DNA of 64,000 nucleotides from Streptomyces sp. 2114.4. Its GTDB lineage: Bacteria; Actinomycetota; Actinomycetes; Streptomycetales; Streptomycetaceae. Numbering within the stretch: the stretch's first letter is position 1; each line of letters starts with the position of its first letter. A model generated the notes under the pieces. That model saw only the letters and a program-made list of their open reading frames with translations, was not told the origin of the DNA and ran no database searches. Where the stretch lies: positions 310,001 to 374,000 of the forward strand of contig NZ_FYEY01000001.1 of NCBI RefSeq assembly GCF_900187385.1. The letters are read 5' to 3'. This document shows positions 44,204 through 53,288 of the stretch, piece by piece. Made by a program: the position numbers and the translations under genes.

Positions 44204-44476
44204 GGCCGGCTCCTTCGCTGACGCTGTACGTTCACCGGTCACTGGTCACCGCGCGTCGGCCGTTGGCGGTACGCCGCCGACCGCCGACCACCGCGCGGCA
44301 CCACCGGCGCACAGGCAGGCAGGGGCAGCGCGACAGCACGGGACAGCGGATGGATCGACCACTGGTCGGCCCGCTCCCGATCAGTCTCTGATCAACCTAC
44401 GCTTTTATGGCACGACATGCCACAAATTCCGTCTGTGACAATAAGGGCCGAGGTGAAGCACGGCAAGGAGCACACA

Positions 44477-45111
44477 ATGACGGCAGCGCGGGGCCGCCCG
44501 TCCCTGACGGAACAGCGGCGCCTTCAGACTCGGCTGGAGATCGCGGAGGCCGCGGCGACCCTGTTCGCCGACCGCGGTTATGACACGACGACGGTCGAGG
44601 ACATCGCCTCGGCCGCGGGCATCTCCCTGCGCACCTTCTACCGCTACTGCCCGGCGAAGGAGGACGCCCTCACCCCCCTCTTCGCCTCCAGCGTCGGCCA
44701 ACTCGTGGACGTCCTCGCGGAACATCCGGCCGAAGAACCGCTCAGTGCCGCCGTCGAAGCATCCTTCGGGACGGAGACGGCCGGGCGGCGCTTGGACACC
44801 GCCCGGGCCCGTCGGCTGGTCCGGGTCCTGGGGACCGTCCCCGTCCTGAAGATGCGCTGGCTCGCCGCGGGGCGGGAGATGCAGGAACGGCTCGCTCCCG
44901 CGTTGGCATCCCGTGTGGACGCCCCTCTCGACAGTCTCGATTCGAAGTGCGTCTGCTGACCACCGCGGTGCTGGATGCCTTCACCGTCACCATGGAGCAC
45001 TGGGCCTGGCAGGACGAGCCCGAGGAACTCATCGATCTGCTGCGCCGCGCGCTGGCGTTCCTGCGGCTCGACGAACTCCGGGCGAAGCCCTGGCCCCCCG
45101 TCGACGAGTAG
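44477..45111 (+). pseudogene. TetR family regulator, frameshifted near its C-terminus
   Basis: From the ATG at 44477 (AAGGAG upstream) the protein has a good TetR HTH (LEIAEAAATLFADRGYDTTT, EDIASAAGISLRTFYRYCPA). At about 44938 the frame changes: the first frame ends DSLDSKCVC at 44959, while another frame continues EVRLLTTAVLDAFTVTMEHW to a stop at 45111, as expected for the family. The region GTCTCGATTCGAAGTG suggests an extra five bases. It diverges from the broken SDR/SRPBCC genes, its likely former targets. Confidence 0.72.
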
Positions 45112-45374
45112 TCAGCGCCGCCCATGCCGTCGTGCACTTGCCGCGATGCTCCCCTCCCGCAGGCGCCGTCGACAGACGTCGAACTCGTAGCCGCGGTCGG
45201 CGTAGAGAGTCCGGCGTCACTGTCTGATTGGGAGTACGAGCGGTTACGGGAGGGCCCGATCGCTAACTGCTGCCGGGCGGCTGCACCACAGCAGCCCAAG
45301 AACCTCCTGTGGGTGGTGCACGGAGGAGCGCGGCTCCCTGCCAGTTCGTTGCCGGAACGCTCTGACCTGCGCTA

Positions 45375-45806
45375 ACGTCCACGACGATTGCCGCCCAGGA
45401 CCGCCCGCGTAGCGGCTGGATCGGCGTTGGCCGCATGGGATTCCAGCTGGCTGCGCGGCTGCTGAACGCGGGGTACGACGTAGCCGTCCGCAACAGGACG
45501 CGCGCCAAGGCCGAACCGCCGGCTGAGCGGGGAGCGACGATCGCCGAGCGGCCGGTTGACCTGGCCGACCGGGACGTCGTCTTCACCATGGTCGCCGCCT
45601 CGGCCGCCCTGGAGGCGGTCACCACGGGTCCCGACGGCGTGCTGACCTCGCCGGATGCCACGCCGGGGATCCTGATCCACAGCTCCGCGGTGTCCCGCCG
45701 GGTGTCCGCGCTGATCCGGAACAAAGCCGCCGGCCACGGGAACGACTTCCTGGCGGCCACGGTCAGCGGGAACCCGCGGCGCTGTTCCCCACCACGCTCG
45801 CGGTAG
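45375..45806 (+). pseudogene. NAD-binding domain of a 6-phosphogluconate/hydroxyacid dehydrogenase, broken
   Basis: The frame reads SGWIGVGRMGFQLAARLLNA, with the Rossmann motif GVGRMG and NRTRAKAE after strand 2, and further DVVFTMVAASAALEAVTTGP and DFLAATVSGNP. It then loses similarity and stops, so the all-helical C-terminal domain is missing. At the expected start there is ACG instead of ATG (45375-45377, then STTIAAQDRP), so even the start codon seems lost. Confidence 0.7.
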
Positions 45807-45941
45807 CCCGGTGGTGCGGGGCGGACGGGGAACCTCGCGGCCGGCGGAGGCTTGCGGCGCGGGCCCGTGGGTGCACATGCGCCGCTGTCCGCCGCGCGCC
45901 ACAGTGAGAGATGCGGCCTCCGTGGAAAGGTGGGCGGCCCC

Positions 45942-46562
45942 GTGACCAACCAGAACAAGCTGTCTACGTACCGTGGCAAGCGGCACTTCGACCGGACCGG
46001 GGAGCCGCGGGGCGGGCGGGCCCTGTCCGGGGACGCGCCGTGCTTCGTGGTGCAGATCCATGACGCCAGTACGCTGCACTTCGACTTCCGGCTGGAGGTC
46101 GACGGCGTACTGAAGTCGTGGTCCGTACCGAAGGGGCCGTCTGCCGACCCGCAGGACAAGCGGCTGGCGATGCCCACCGAGGACCACCCGCTGGAGTACC
46201 GGGATTTCGAGGGGGTCATCGCGGAGGGGGAGTACGGCGCAGGCACCGTGATCGTCTGGGACGAGGGCAGCTACCGGCCTCTGCCGGGGAAGAAGGGCCG
46301 CAGCCGTACCTTCAGCGAGGCGTTGGAGCGGGGCCATGCGTCGTTCTGGCTCGACGGCAGCAAGCTGCACGGCGGCTATGCGCTCACCCGCTTCCGCGGC
46401 GGCGGCCCCGGGGAGCGGGAGGCCTGGCTGCTGGTCAAGGAGAGCGACGAGCGGGCCGGACGCCGCGGCACCCCCGATGCCCGCCGGGCCCGGTCCGTCC
46501 GCAGCGGCCGGACCCTCGGTCGCGTCACCCAGGAGGAGACCGGGGAGCAGGGGAGCCCGTGA
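45942..46562 (+). CDS. LigD-type DNA 3'-phosphoesterase domain protein
   Basis: This 206-residue protein is the stand-alone form of the phosphoesterase module of bacterial NHEJ ligase D. That module trims 3'-phosphate or 3'-ribonucleotide ends before joining. The motifs are clear: FVVQIHDASTLHFDFRLEVD with the active His and Arg, LKSWSVPKGPSADP, AMPTEDHPLEYRDFEGVI and the end GEYGAGTVIVWDEGSY, and then LHGGYALTRF. The GTG at 45942 is chosen because the conserved start KLSTYRGKRHFDRTGEP follows. It overlaps by one base the start of a collapsed DNA-ligase remnant. Confidence 0.87.
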   Translation: MTNQNKLSTYRGKRHFDRTGEPRGGRALSGDAPCFVVQIHDASTLHFDFRLEVDGVLKSWSVPKGPSADPQDKRLAMPTEDHPLEYRDFEGVIAEGEYGAGTVIVWDEGSYRPLPGKKGRSRTFSEALERGHASFWLDGSKLHGGYALTRFRGGGPGEREAWLLVKESDERAGRRGTPDARRARSVRSGRTLGRVTQEETGEQGSP

Positions 46563-46846
46563 TGAGCAGCGCCCACGACCTGCTGGACGCCCTGCCCGCG
46601 GCCAAGCGGGCCACCGGCCGCTCGCTGCCCCGGCGCTCCTCGGACTGGATCGGACTCAAGTGCGCGCAGGGCCAGGAGCTGGTCGGCGGCGGCTTCACCG
46701 AACCGGCCGGCAGCAGAACCGGATTCGGAGCCCTGCTCCTCGGCTACCCCGCGGACGCCGACCTGCTGCGCCCTGCGCGGTTCCTCGGCCTGCGCGACGA
46801 CAAGCGGCCCGAGGACGTGGCCCGCGAACGTCCGGCCCGGGGTTGA
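46562..46846 (+). pseudogene. ATP-dependent DNA ligase remnant with large internal deletions
   Basis: The 94-codon frame joins pieces that are far apart in LigD-type ligases: PRRSSDWIGLKCAQGQELVG, GGFTEPAGSRTGFGALLLGY (the end of the adenylation domain and start of the OB fold) and FLGLRDDKRPEDVARERP (the tail). The catalytic Lys motif and most of both domains are gone. It lies right after the phosphoesterase gene, where an intact ligase would be expected. Confidence 0.72.
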
Positions 46847-46860
46847 CCGGGGGCCGCGCC

Positions 46861-47400
46861 ATGTCGGACACCGCACTCATCGTGATCGACATGCTCAACT
46901 CCTACGACCACGAGGACGCCGAACTGCTCCTGCCCTCGGTACGTACGGTGCTGCCGCGCCTGACTGCACTGATCGAACGGGCCCGGCGCAGCGACACCGA
47001 GGTCATTTACGTCAACGACAATTTCGGGCTGTGGCGCTCGCACCACGACGAGCTGCTGGACACCGTGCTCAGCGGCCCGCACACGGACCTGGTGGAGCCG
47101 CTGCGGCCGGATGAGAACTCCTTGTTCGTGGTCAAGGCGCGGCACTCGATCTTCTACGAGACACCCCTGGAGTATCTCCTGCGCCAACATGGCATCGACA
47201 CGATCGTGCTCTGCGGTCAGGTCACCGAACAGTGCGTGCTCTACTCGGCGCTCGACGCACATATCCGGCACATCGGCGTCACCGTCGTCGAGGATGCCTG
47301 TGCCCATATCCACCGGGATCTCGCGGAAGCGGCCCTGCGCATGATGGAACGCAATATGCAGGCCCGTATCGTCAGCTCCACCGCCGAGGAAATCTTCTGA
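46861..47400 (+). CDS. Cysteine hydrolase of the isochorismatase family
   Basis: This 179-residue protein shows the catalytic triad of the family: Asp in ALIVIDMLNSYDHEDAELL, Lys in LFVVKARHSIFYETPLEYL and Cys in LCGQVTEQCVLYSALDAHI. Family members hydrolyse isochorismate, nicotinamide, ureidomalonate-type or N-carbamoyl compounds. The substrate is not decided by the sequence. It starts 14 bases after the ligase remnant. Confidence 0.88.
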   Translation: MSDTALIVIDMLNSYDHEDAELLLPSVRTVLPRLTALIERARRSDTEVIYVNDNFGLWRSHHDELLDTVLSGPHTDLVEPLRPDENSLFVVKARHSIFYETPLEYLLRQHGIDTIVLCGQVTEQCVLYSALDAHIRHIGVTVVEDACAHIHRDLAEAALRMMERNMQARIVSSTAEEIF

Positions 47401-47645
47401 GCAGGAAGCACGAGCCACGACACGCGCATGCGGCGCGCGGTCTGCCGCGTCCCTCGGGTCGCGGGTGGACTGGCCCCGGGAGGCGGCAGGTGACTGCTCT
47501 CGGCCGGGTCCCTGACCGCACTCCCCCTCGGCCGCCTGTACTCCTCTTCGGCGCACGTTCGCGATGCCCGTCGAGAGGCCCGCAGACCTGGACCGCCCTA
47601 GGCTTCACTCAGCGGCTACGTCTCGTCGGCACGCAGGAGGCTCGT

Positions 47646-48101
47646 ATGGCCGTGCGGCATCGGCTGATCAGGAAACCCCCCGAGGACGTGTGGGCTGTCC
47701 TGTCCGACGCGTCGCGTTTCAGCGACTGGGTGGTGGGCCCTTCGGCTACGGCCGAGAAGAGCGGCAACTGGCCGCAGTGCGGCTCCACGCTGGAATACAC
47801 CCTGCGTGTGGGACCGTGGTCGCTGTCCGGCGAGACCATCGTGCGTCGCCACGAAGCACCGCGGCTCCTCGAGCTAGAGGTCGACAGCGGGTGGCTGGGC
47901 ACGGCAAGGATCGCCATCGAGGTCCGTCCCTGGGGAGAGAACACTCTGGTGATCTTCGACGAACACCCGCTGCGCGGTCCCGGCGGGCTGCTGCACAACA
48001 GCGCGGTCGACGCCGTGCTGCAGCTGCGCAACCGCAGCATGCTCGATCGCCTCGCCAAGACCGCCGCGGCCCCGGAGGAAGTCGCCGGGAGACCTGGCTG
48101 A
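47646..48101 (+). CDS. SRPBCC family protein
   Basis: The 151-residue protein has a START/SRPBCC fold pattern: VRHRLIRKPPEDVWAVLSDA, SRFSDWVVGPSATAEKSGNW, and at the end HNSAVDAVLQLRNRSMLDRL, which forms the long C-terminal helix. Such proteins bind hydrophobic ligands. The ATG at 47646 is used. The gene is followed after 50 bases by the phytoene-desaturase-like oxidoreductase; this pair occurs together in many actinobacteria (from memory), so a shared lipid or isoprenoid substrate is likely. Confidence 0.83.
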   Translation: MAVRHRLIRKPPEDVWAVLSDASRFSDWVVGPSATAEKSGNWPQCGSTLEYTLRVGPWSLSGETIVRRHEAPRLLELEVDSGWLGTARIAIEVRPWGENTLVIFDEHPLRGPGGLLHNSAVDAVLQLRNRSMLDRLAKTAAAPEEVAGRPG

Positions 48102-48151
48102 GGCCGGCGAACCGGATCAGCCCAGCTGACGAGCAGGGGCGAAGTGGAGGG

Positions 48152-49789
48152 ATGATGCCGGACGCAGTGGTGATCGGCGCTGGGCCCAACGGGCTCGTCG
48201 CGGCAAACCTTCTCGCCGATGCCGGCTGGTCGGTGGAGGTGCTGGAAGCCCAGAGCGAACCGGGCGGAGCAGTCCGCAGTGACCGCGAAGTCCACCCCGA
48301 CTACGTCAATGATCTCGGTAGCTCCTTCTATCCGCTGGCCGCCGCCTCGCCCGTCCTGGCCACCCTCGATCTGCACGTCGAGGGGCTGCGTTGGAGTCAC
48401 GCCCCGCGGGTGCTGGCCCACCCGCTGCCCGATGGCCGGTGCGCCGTGCTGGACCGGGACCGGGGCCGGACCGCGGCGGCCATGGACGCCTTCGCCTCCG
48501 GCGACGGAGCGGCCTGGCACCACCTCTGCCGGATCTGGGACAGCATCGGGCCCGACCTCCTGGGCGCCCTTTTCACGCCGTTCCCGCCGGTGCGATCCGC
48601 AGCCCGACTCGCCGCCCGACTGCGCGGCGCCGGCGGCCTCCGCCTTGCCCGGACGATGCTGCTGCCCGTGCGGCAACTGGGTGAAGAGGAGTTCAGCGGG
48701 GACGCGGGACGGCTGCTCCTCGCCGGCAACGCCCTCCATGCCGACCTCGCTCCGGAGGCCGCCGGCAGTGGGGGCTTCGGCTGGCTGATGACCATGCTCG
48801 GGCAGACTCATGGCTTTCCCGTGCCGGTGGGCGGAGCCGGAGCTCTTACCGCGGCGCTGGTGAGACGGCTCCGGCGCCGCGGCGGCGCATTGCGCTGCGG
48901 TGAGCGCGTCGTCGAGGTCGTCGTACGCGCGGGCCGGGCCGTGGCGGTGCGCACGGCGAACGGCGAGTGCGTCCCGGCGGGCCGCGCCGTGCTCGCGGAC
49001 GTCTCGGTTACCTCCCTGTACGGAGATCTCGTGGACCACCGCCATCTGCCGGGCCGTCTCGTGCAGGACCTGCGCCGCTTCCAGTGGGACTTCGCCACCT
49101 TCAAGGTCGATTGGGCCCTCGACAAGCCCGTGCCCTGGGCAGCCGGGGAGGCATCGTCCGCGGGCACCGTGCACGTGGCCGACAGCGTCGATGCGCTCAC
49201 CCGCTTCGCGGCGCAGATCGCCATGGGGCAGGTGCCCGACCGGCCCTTCGCGCTCTTCGGCCAGATGACCACAGCGGATCCCTGCCGCTCCCCCGCCGGC
49301 ACCGAGTCGGCGTGGGCCTATACCCATGTGCCGCAGCGGGTTCGCGGTGATGCCGGGGCGGACGGCATCACCGGAGTGTGGAACCTGCGGGAGCAGGAAG
49401 CCATGGCGGACCGCATGGAAAGCCAAGTGGAACGGTTCGCGCCGGGCTTTCGCTCGCGTATCCAAGCGCGCCGGATCCTTGCGCCGCCGACGTTGCAGGC
49501 GCTCGACTCCAACCTGCAGGGCGGGGCCATCAACGGAGGAACCGCATCCCTGCACCAACAGTTGGTGTTCCGGCCTCTTCCTGGCACGGGGCGACCGGAG
49601 ACACCCGTCAAGGGCCTGTTCCTGGCTTCCGCCGGCGCCCACCCTGGAGGAGGCGTTCACGGGGCACCCGGCGCGAACGCCGCGCGGGCGGCACTGCGCA
49701 AGCTGTCCCCGAGTGTGGTCCTCTCGCTGGCTCAACGTGCACTGACCCCCCGAAGCCGGAACGACGACCCACGGCAGGGACGCCGTTGA
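48152..49789 (+). CDS. Phytoene desaturase-like FAD oxidoreductase
   Basis: This 545-residue flavoprotein starts with the dinucleotide motif AVVIGAGPNGLVAANLLADA and GWSVEVLEAQSEPGGAVRSD. It ends with the CrtI-type FAD motif LFLASAGAHPGGGVHGAPGA. The family removes hydrogens from carotenoid-like or related substrates, but the distant members in actinobacteria act on unknown compounds. GTGGAGGG precedes the ATG. The neighbour upstream is an SRPBCC protein. No crtB, crtE or other carotenoid genes are in the window, so carotenoid synthesis is not claimed. Confidence 0.85.
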   Translation: MMPDAVVIGAGPNGLVAANLLADAGWSVEVLEAQSEPGGAVRSDREVHPDYVNDLGSSFYPLAAASPVLATLDLHVEGLRWSHAPRVLAHPLPDGRCAVLDRDRGRTAAAMDAFASGDGAAWHHLCRIWDSIGPDLLGALFTPFPPVRSAARLAARLRGAGGLRLARTMLLPVRQLGEEEFSGDAGRLLLAGNALHADLAPEAAGSGGFGWLMTMLGQTHGFPVPVGGAGALTAALVRRLRRRGGALRCGERVVEVVVRAGRAVAVRTANGECVPAGRAVLADVSVTSLYGDLVDHRHLPGRLVQDLRRFQWDFATFKVDWALDKPVPWAAGEASSAGTVHVADSVDALTRFAAQIAMGQVPDRPFALFGQMTTADPCRSPAGTESAWAYTHVPQRVRGDAGADGITGVWNLREQEAMADRMESQVERFAPGFRSRIQARRILAPPTLQALDSNLQGGAINGGTASLHQQLVFRPLPGTGRPETPVKGLFLASAGAHPGGGVHGAPGANAARAALRKLSPSVVLSLAQRALTPRSRNDDPRQGRR

Positions 49790-50042
49790 GCGGCTGGACG
49801 CCATCGAGCGCGCCCCGCGGGTGGCCGTTCTCTCCACGTGGAGGCTTCGGCGTACAGGGGGAAGAGCGGCAGCCACCACTCCGCGTACATCGGGCGAGCC
49901 CGGGTACTCGGGCGTCAATTGGTACTCGGGTCGCTGTACTGGCACCCCGGGGCGACCCTGGGAGGGGAGCCCCAGGCGGGCCGGGTTGTCCTGCCATGGG
50001 GTCGCTCCCAGCGAAGAGAGCACTCGTCCGGAGGTGTACGAG

Positions 50043-53000
50043 ATGGGCCTGCGCACCTGGGTCACCGAGTGGCCCGTGTACCGGCAGCTCACCGGCAACG
50101 ACCCGCTCGGACGTGGGAGCGCCGCCCGTTCCGCCCGCACCGAGGCTCTGCGACCGCGCACCGACCGGGCCGACAGGGTCGTGCAGTCGGTGTGCCCGTA
50201 CTGCGCCGTCGGCTGCGGTCAGCAGGTCTACGTCAAGGACGACCGCGTCGTGCAGATCGAGGGCGACCCGGACTCCCCGGTCAGCCGGGGTCGGCTGTGC
50301 CCCAAGGGCTCCGCCTCCCTCCAGCTCACCACCGGCGCCGCACGTCTGCACCACGTTCTCTACCGTCGGCCGCACGGCAGGGACTGGGAGCCGCTCGACT
50401 TGGAGACCGCCATGGACATGGTGGCCGAGCGAGTGGTCCGGACCCGTGCCGAGACCTGGGAGTGGGAGCGCGACGGCGTGCGCACTGCGCGCACCATGGG
50501 CCTCGCGAGCCTGGGCGGAGCGACCCTCGACAACGAGGAGAACTACCTGATCAAGAAGCTGCTGACCGGCCTGGGGGTCGTGCAGGTCGAGAACCAGGCT
50601 CGCGTGTGCCACAGCTCGACGGTCGCCGGCCTCGGTACCTCCTTCGGACGTGGCGGCGCCACGACCTTCATGCAGGATCTCCAGCACTCCGACTGCATCG
50701 TGATCCAGGGCTCCAACTACGCGGAGGCTCACCCGGTCGGCTTCCAGTGGGTCATGGAAGCCAAGGCGCGCGGAGCCAAGATCATTCACGTCGACCCCCG
50801 TTACACCCGGACGAGCGCCCTTGCCGACCTCCACGTCCCGATCCGCGCCGGCAGCGACATCGTGTTCCTCGGGGCGCTGATCAATCACGTCCTGACCGAG
50901 GGCAAGGACTTCCGCGAGTACGTCCTGCGCTACACCAACGCGGCTTCGCTCGTGGGCGAGGACTTCCGCGACACCGAAGACCTGGGAGGCGTGTTCTCCG
51001 GTTTCGACCCCGAGACCGGCACCTACGATCCCGAGAGCTGGCAGTACGACGGCGCCGATGTGCAGGCCCCCGCGGGCGATCCCGACCAGCGCTACGAGGA
51101 ACGCGTACGCCAGGCCGGTGGCTCGGAGGCGCACGGGTCCGGCGGCCCCCAGGCCCCCGGCCGGCCGCGGCGCGATGACACCCTCCAGCACGAGCGCTGC
51201 GTCTACCAGATCCTCAAACGCCACTACGCGCGCTACACACCCGAGCTGGTCGAGGAGACCTGCGGCATCCCCCGGGCGACCTTCCTGGAGGTGTGCGACG
51301 CGCTCACCGCCAACTCCGGACGCGACCGGACCAGCGCCTTCTGCTACGCCGTCGGCTGGACGCAGCACACCGTCGGCTCCCAGTACATCCGTGCCGCCTG
51401 CGTGCTCCAGCTGCTGCTCGGCAACATCGGGCGGCCCGGCGGAGGCATTCAGGCGCTGCGCGGCCACGCCTCCATCCAGGGCTCCAGCGACATCCCCACC
51501 CTCTTCAACCTGCTGCCCGGCTACCTGCCCATGCCGCACGCCCACGCCCACGAGGACCTCGACGCCTTCATCGCCGCCAGCCGCACCGACAAGGGCTTCT
51601 GGGGCAACATGCGCGCCTACTTCGTGAGCCTCCTCAAGGCGTACTACGGCGACGCCGCCACCGCCGACAACGACTTCTGCTTCGACCACCTGCCCCGTCT
51701 GACCGGCTCGCACAGCACATACGAGACCGTCATGGCGCAGCTCGACGGCGAGTGCAAGGGGTACTTCCTCATGGGGGAGAATCCGGCGGTCGGCTCCGCC
51801 AACACCCGCCTGCAGCGCCTGGGGATGGCGCAGCTCGACTGGCTCGTGGTGCGCGACTTCTCGCTCATCGAATCGGCGACGTGGTGGAAGGACGGACCCG
51901 AGATCGCCACGGGTGAGATGCGCACCGAGGACATCGGCACCGAGGTCTTCTTCTTCCCCGCCGCCGCACACACCGAGAAGTCCGGCTCCTTCACCAACAC
52001 CAACCGCTGGGTCCAGTGGCACCAGGCCGCTGTCGAACCCGAGGGCGAGGCGCGCAGCGACCTGTGGTTCATGTACCACCTCGGACGCCGCGTCAAGGAG
52101 CTCCTCAAGGACTCCACCGACCCCCGGGACCGGCCCGTCCAGGACCTCACGTGGGACTACCCCGTGGACGGCCCGCTGCGCGAGCCCGTCGCCGCGGCCG
52201 TTCTCGCCGAGATCAACGGCCATGGTCCGGACGGTGCCCCGCTGTCGGCCTACACCCAGCTGAAGGACGACGGCTCCACGAACTGCGGCTGCTGGATCTA
52301 CTGCGGGATCTACGCCGACGGCGTCAACCAGGCCGACCGCCGCAAGCCGCACACCGAGCAGAGCTGGACCGCACTGGAGTGGGCCTGGGCCTGGCCCGCC
52401 AACCGCCGCATCCTCTACAACCGGGCCTCCGCCGATCCTGAGGGCCGGCCCTGGAGCACACGTAAGGCCTATGTGTGGTGGGACAGCGACGCCGGCCGCT
52501 GGACGGGGCACGATGTGCCCGACTTCATCCCCGACCTCGATCCGGCACACGTCCCGCCCGAGGACGCGGTCGGGCCCGAGGCGCTGCGCGGCGACGACCC
52601 GTTCATCATGCAGGCCGACGGCAAAGGCTGGCTCTACGTGCCCGCGGGGCTGGAGGACGGGCCGCTGCCCACGCACTACGAGCCGCAGGATTCACCCTTC
52701 CCCAACCTGCTGTACCCGGGCGTCGACCGGTCGCCGGCCCGCAAGACCCTGCCCCGCGAGGGCAACCGCTACCATCCGAGCGGCAACGAGCCGGGCGCCG
52801 AGGTCTACCCCTACATCGTCACCACGCACCGCCTGACGGAGCACTTCACCGCAGGAGGCATGAGTCGCTGGTCGCCCTATCTGAGCGCACTGCAACCGGA
52901 GTTCTTCTGCGAACTTTCCCCGGAGCTGGCGGCCGAGCGCGGTCTGGAACACGGCGGCTGGGCCACCGTCATCACCGCCCGCAACGCCATCGAGGCCCGC

Positions 53001-53288
53001 GTCCTGGTCACCGAACGGCTCCGCCCGCTGATCGTGCACGGCCGCCCCGTGCACCAGATCGGGATGCCCTTCCACTGGGGGCCCAATGGTGTCGTGACCG
53101 GTGACGCGGCCAACGAGCTCATGGCCATCTCCCTGGACCCCAACGCGCACATCCAGGAGGACAAGGCGCTCACCGCCGACATCAGGCCCGGACGCCGGCC
53201 ACGCGGCGCCGCCCTGCCCGCGCTCGTGGCCGAGTACCGAGGCCGCGCGGGCATCACCGAGCACACCGGAGTGGAGGAGAGCACATGA
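50043..53288 (+). CDS. fdh: Formate dehydrogenase, molybdopterin subunit (Fdn/Fdo type)
   Basis: The 1081-residue catalytic subunit oxidises formate to CO2 with a bis-molybdopterin guanine dinucleotide cofactor. A [4Fe-4S] cluster is bound by Cys51, Cys54, Cys58 and Cys86 (CPYCAVGCGQQVYVKDDRVV ... RLCPKG). The active-site residue is Cys189 in NQARVCHSSTVAGLGTSFGR, at the place where the E. coli enzymes use selenocysteine. The long C-terminal half has the usual cofactor-binding ends (TTHRLTEHFTAGGMSRWSPY, HWGPNGVVTGDAANEL). No twin-arginine signal is seen at the N-terminus. GGAGGTG precedes the ATG. It forms an overlapping operon with the electron-transfer and membrane subunits. Confidence 0.93.
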   Translation: MGLRTWVTEWPVYRQLTGNDPLGRGSAARSARTEALRPRTDRADRVVQSVCPYCAVGCGQQVYVKDDRVVQIEGDPDSPVSRGRLCPKGSASLQLTTGAARLHHVLYRRPHGRDWEPLDLETAMDMVAERVVRTRAETWEWERDGVRTARTMGLASLGGATLDNEENYLIKKLLTGLGVVQVENQARVCHSSTVAGLGTSFGRGGATTFMQDLQHSDCIVIQGSNYAEAHPVGFQWVMEAKARGAKIIHVDPRYTRTSALADLHVPIRAGSDIVFLGALINHVLTEGKDFREYVLRYTNAASLVGEDFRDTEDLGGVFSGFDPETGTYDPESWQYDGADVQAPAGDPDQRYEERVRQAGGSEAHGSGGPQAPGRPRRDDTLQHERCVYQILKRHYARYTPELVEETCGIPRATFLEVCDALTANSGRDRTSAFCYAVGWTQHTVGSQYIRAACVLQLLLGNIGRPGGGIQALRGHASIQGSSDIPTLFNLLPGYLPMPHAHAHEDLDAFIAASRTDKGFWGNMRAYFVSLLKAYYGDAATADNDFCFDHLPRLTGSHSTYETVMAQLDGECKGYFLMGENPAVGSANTRLQRLGMAQLDWLVVRDFSLIESATWWKDGPEIATGEMRTEDIGTEVFFFPAAAHTEKSGSFTNTNRWVQWHQAAVEPEGEARSDLWFMYHLGRRVKELLKDSTDPRDRPVQDLTWDYPVDGPLREPVAAAVLAEINGHGPDGAPLSAYTQLKDDGSTNCGCWIYCGIYADGVNQADRRKPHTEQSWTALEWAWAWPANRRILYNRASADPEGRPWSTRKAYVWWDSDAGRWTGHDVPDFIPDLDPAHVPPEDAVGPEALRGDDPFIMQADGKGWLYVPAGLEDGPLPTHYEPQDSPFPNLLYPGVDRSPARKTLPREGNRYHPSGNEPGAEVYPYIVTTHRLTEHFTAGGMSRWSPYLSALQPEFFCELSPELAAERGLEHGGWATVITARNAIEARVLVTERLRPLIVHGRPVHQIGMPFHWGPNGVVTGDAANELMAISLDPNAHIQEDKALTADIRPGRRPRGAALPALVAEYRGRAGITEHTGVEEST

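Noticed and set aside
48152..49789. Carotenoid pathway
   Set aside because: Only one phytoene-desaturase-like gene is present and no crtB, crtE or cyclase; the family is broad.
47609..50161. 850-residue minus-strand open frame
   Set aside because: Antisense of the SRPBCC and FAD oxidoreductase genes, no domain recognised.
49608..52676. 1022-residue open frame on the minus strand
   Set aside because: It is the antisense of the phytoene-desaturase-like and formate dehydrogenase genes. High GC gives long open antisense frames; the plus-strand proteins have full motifs.
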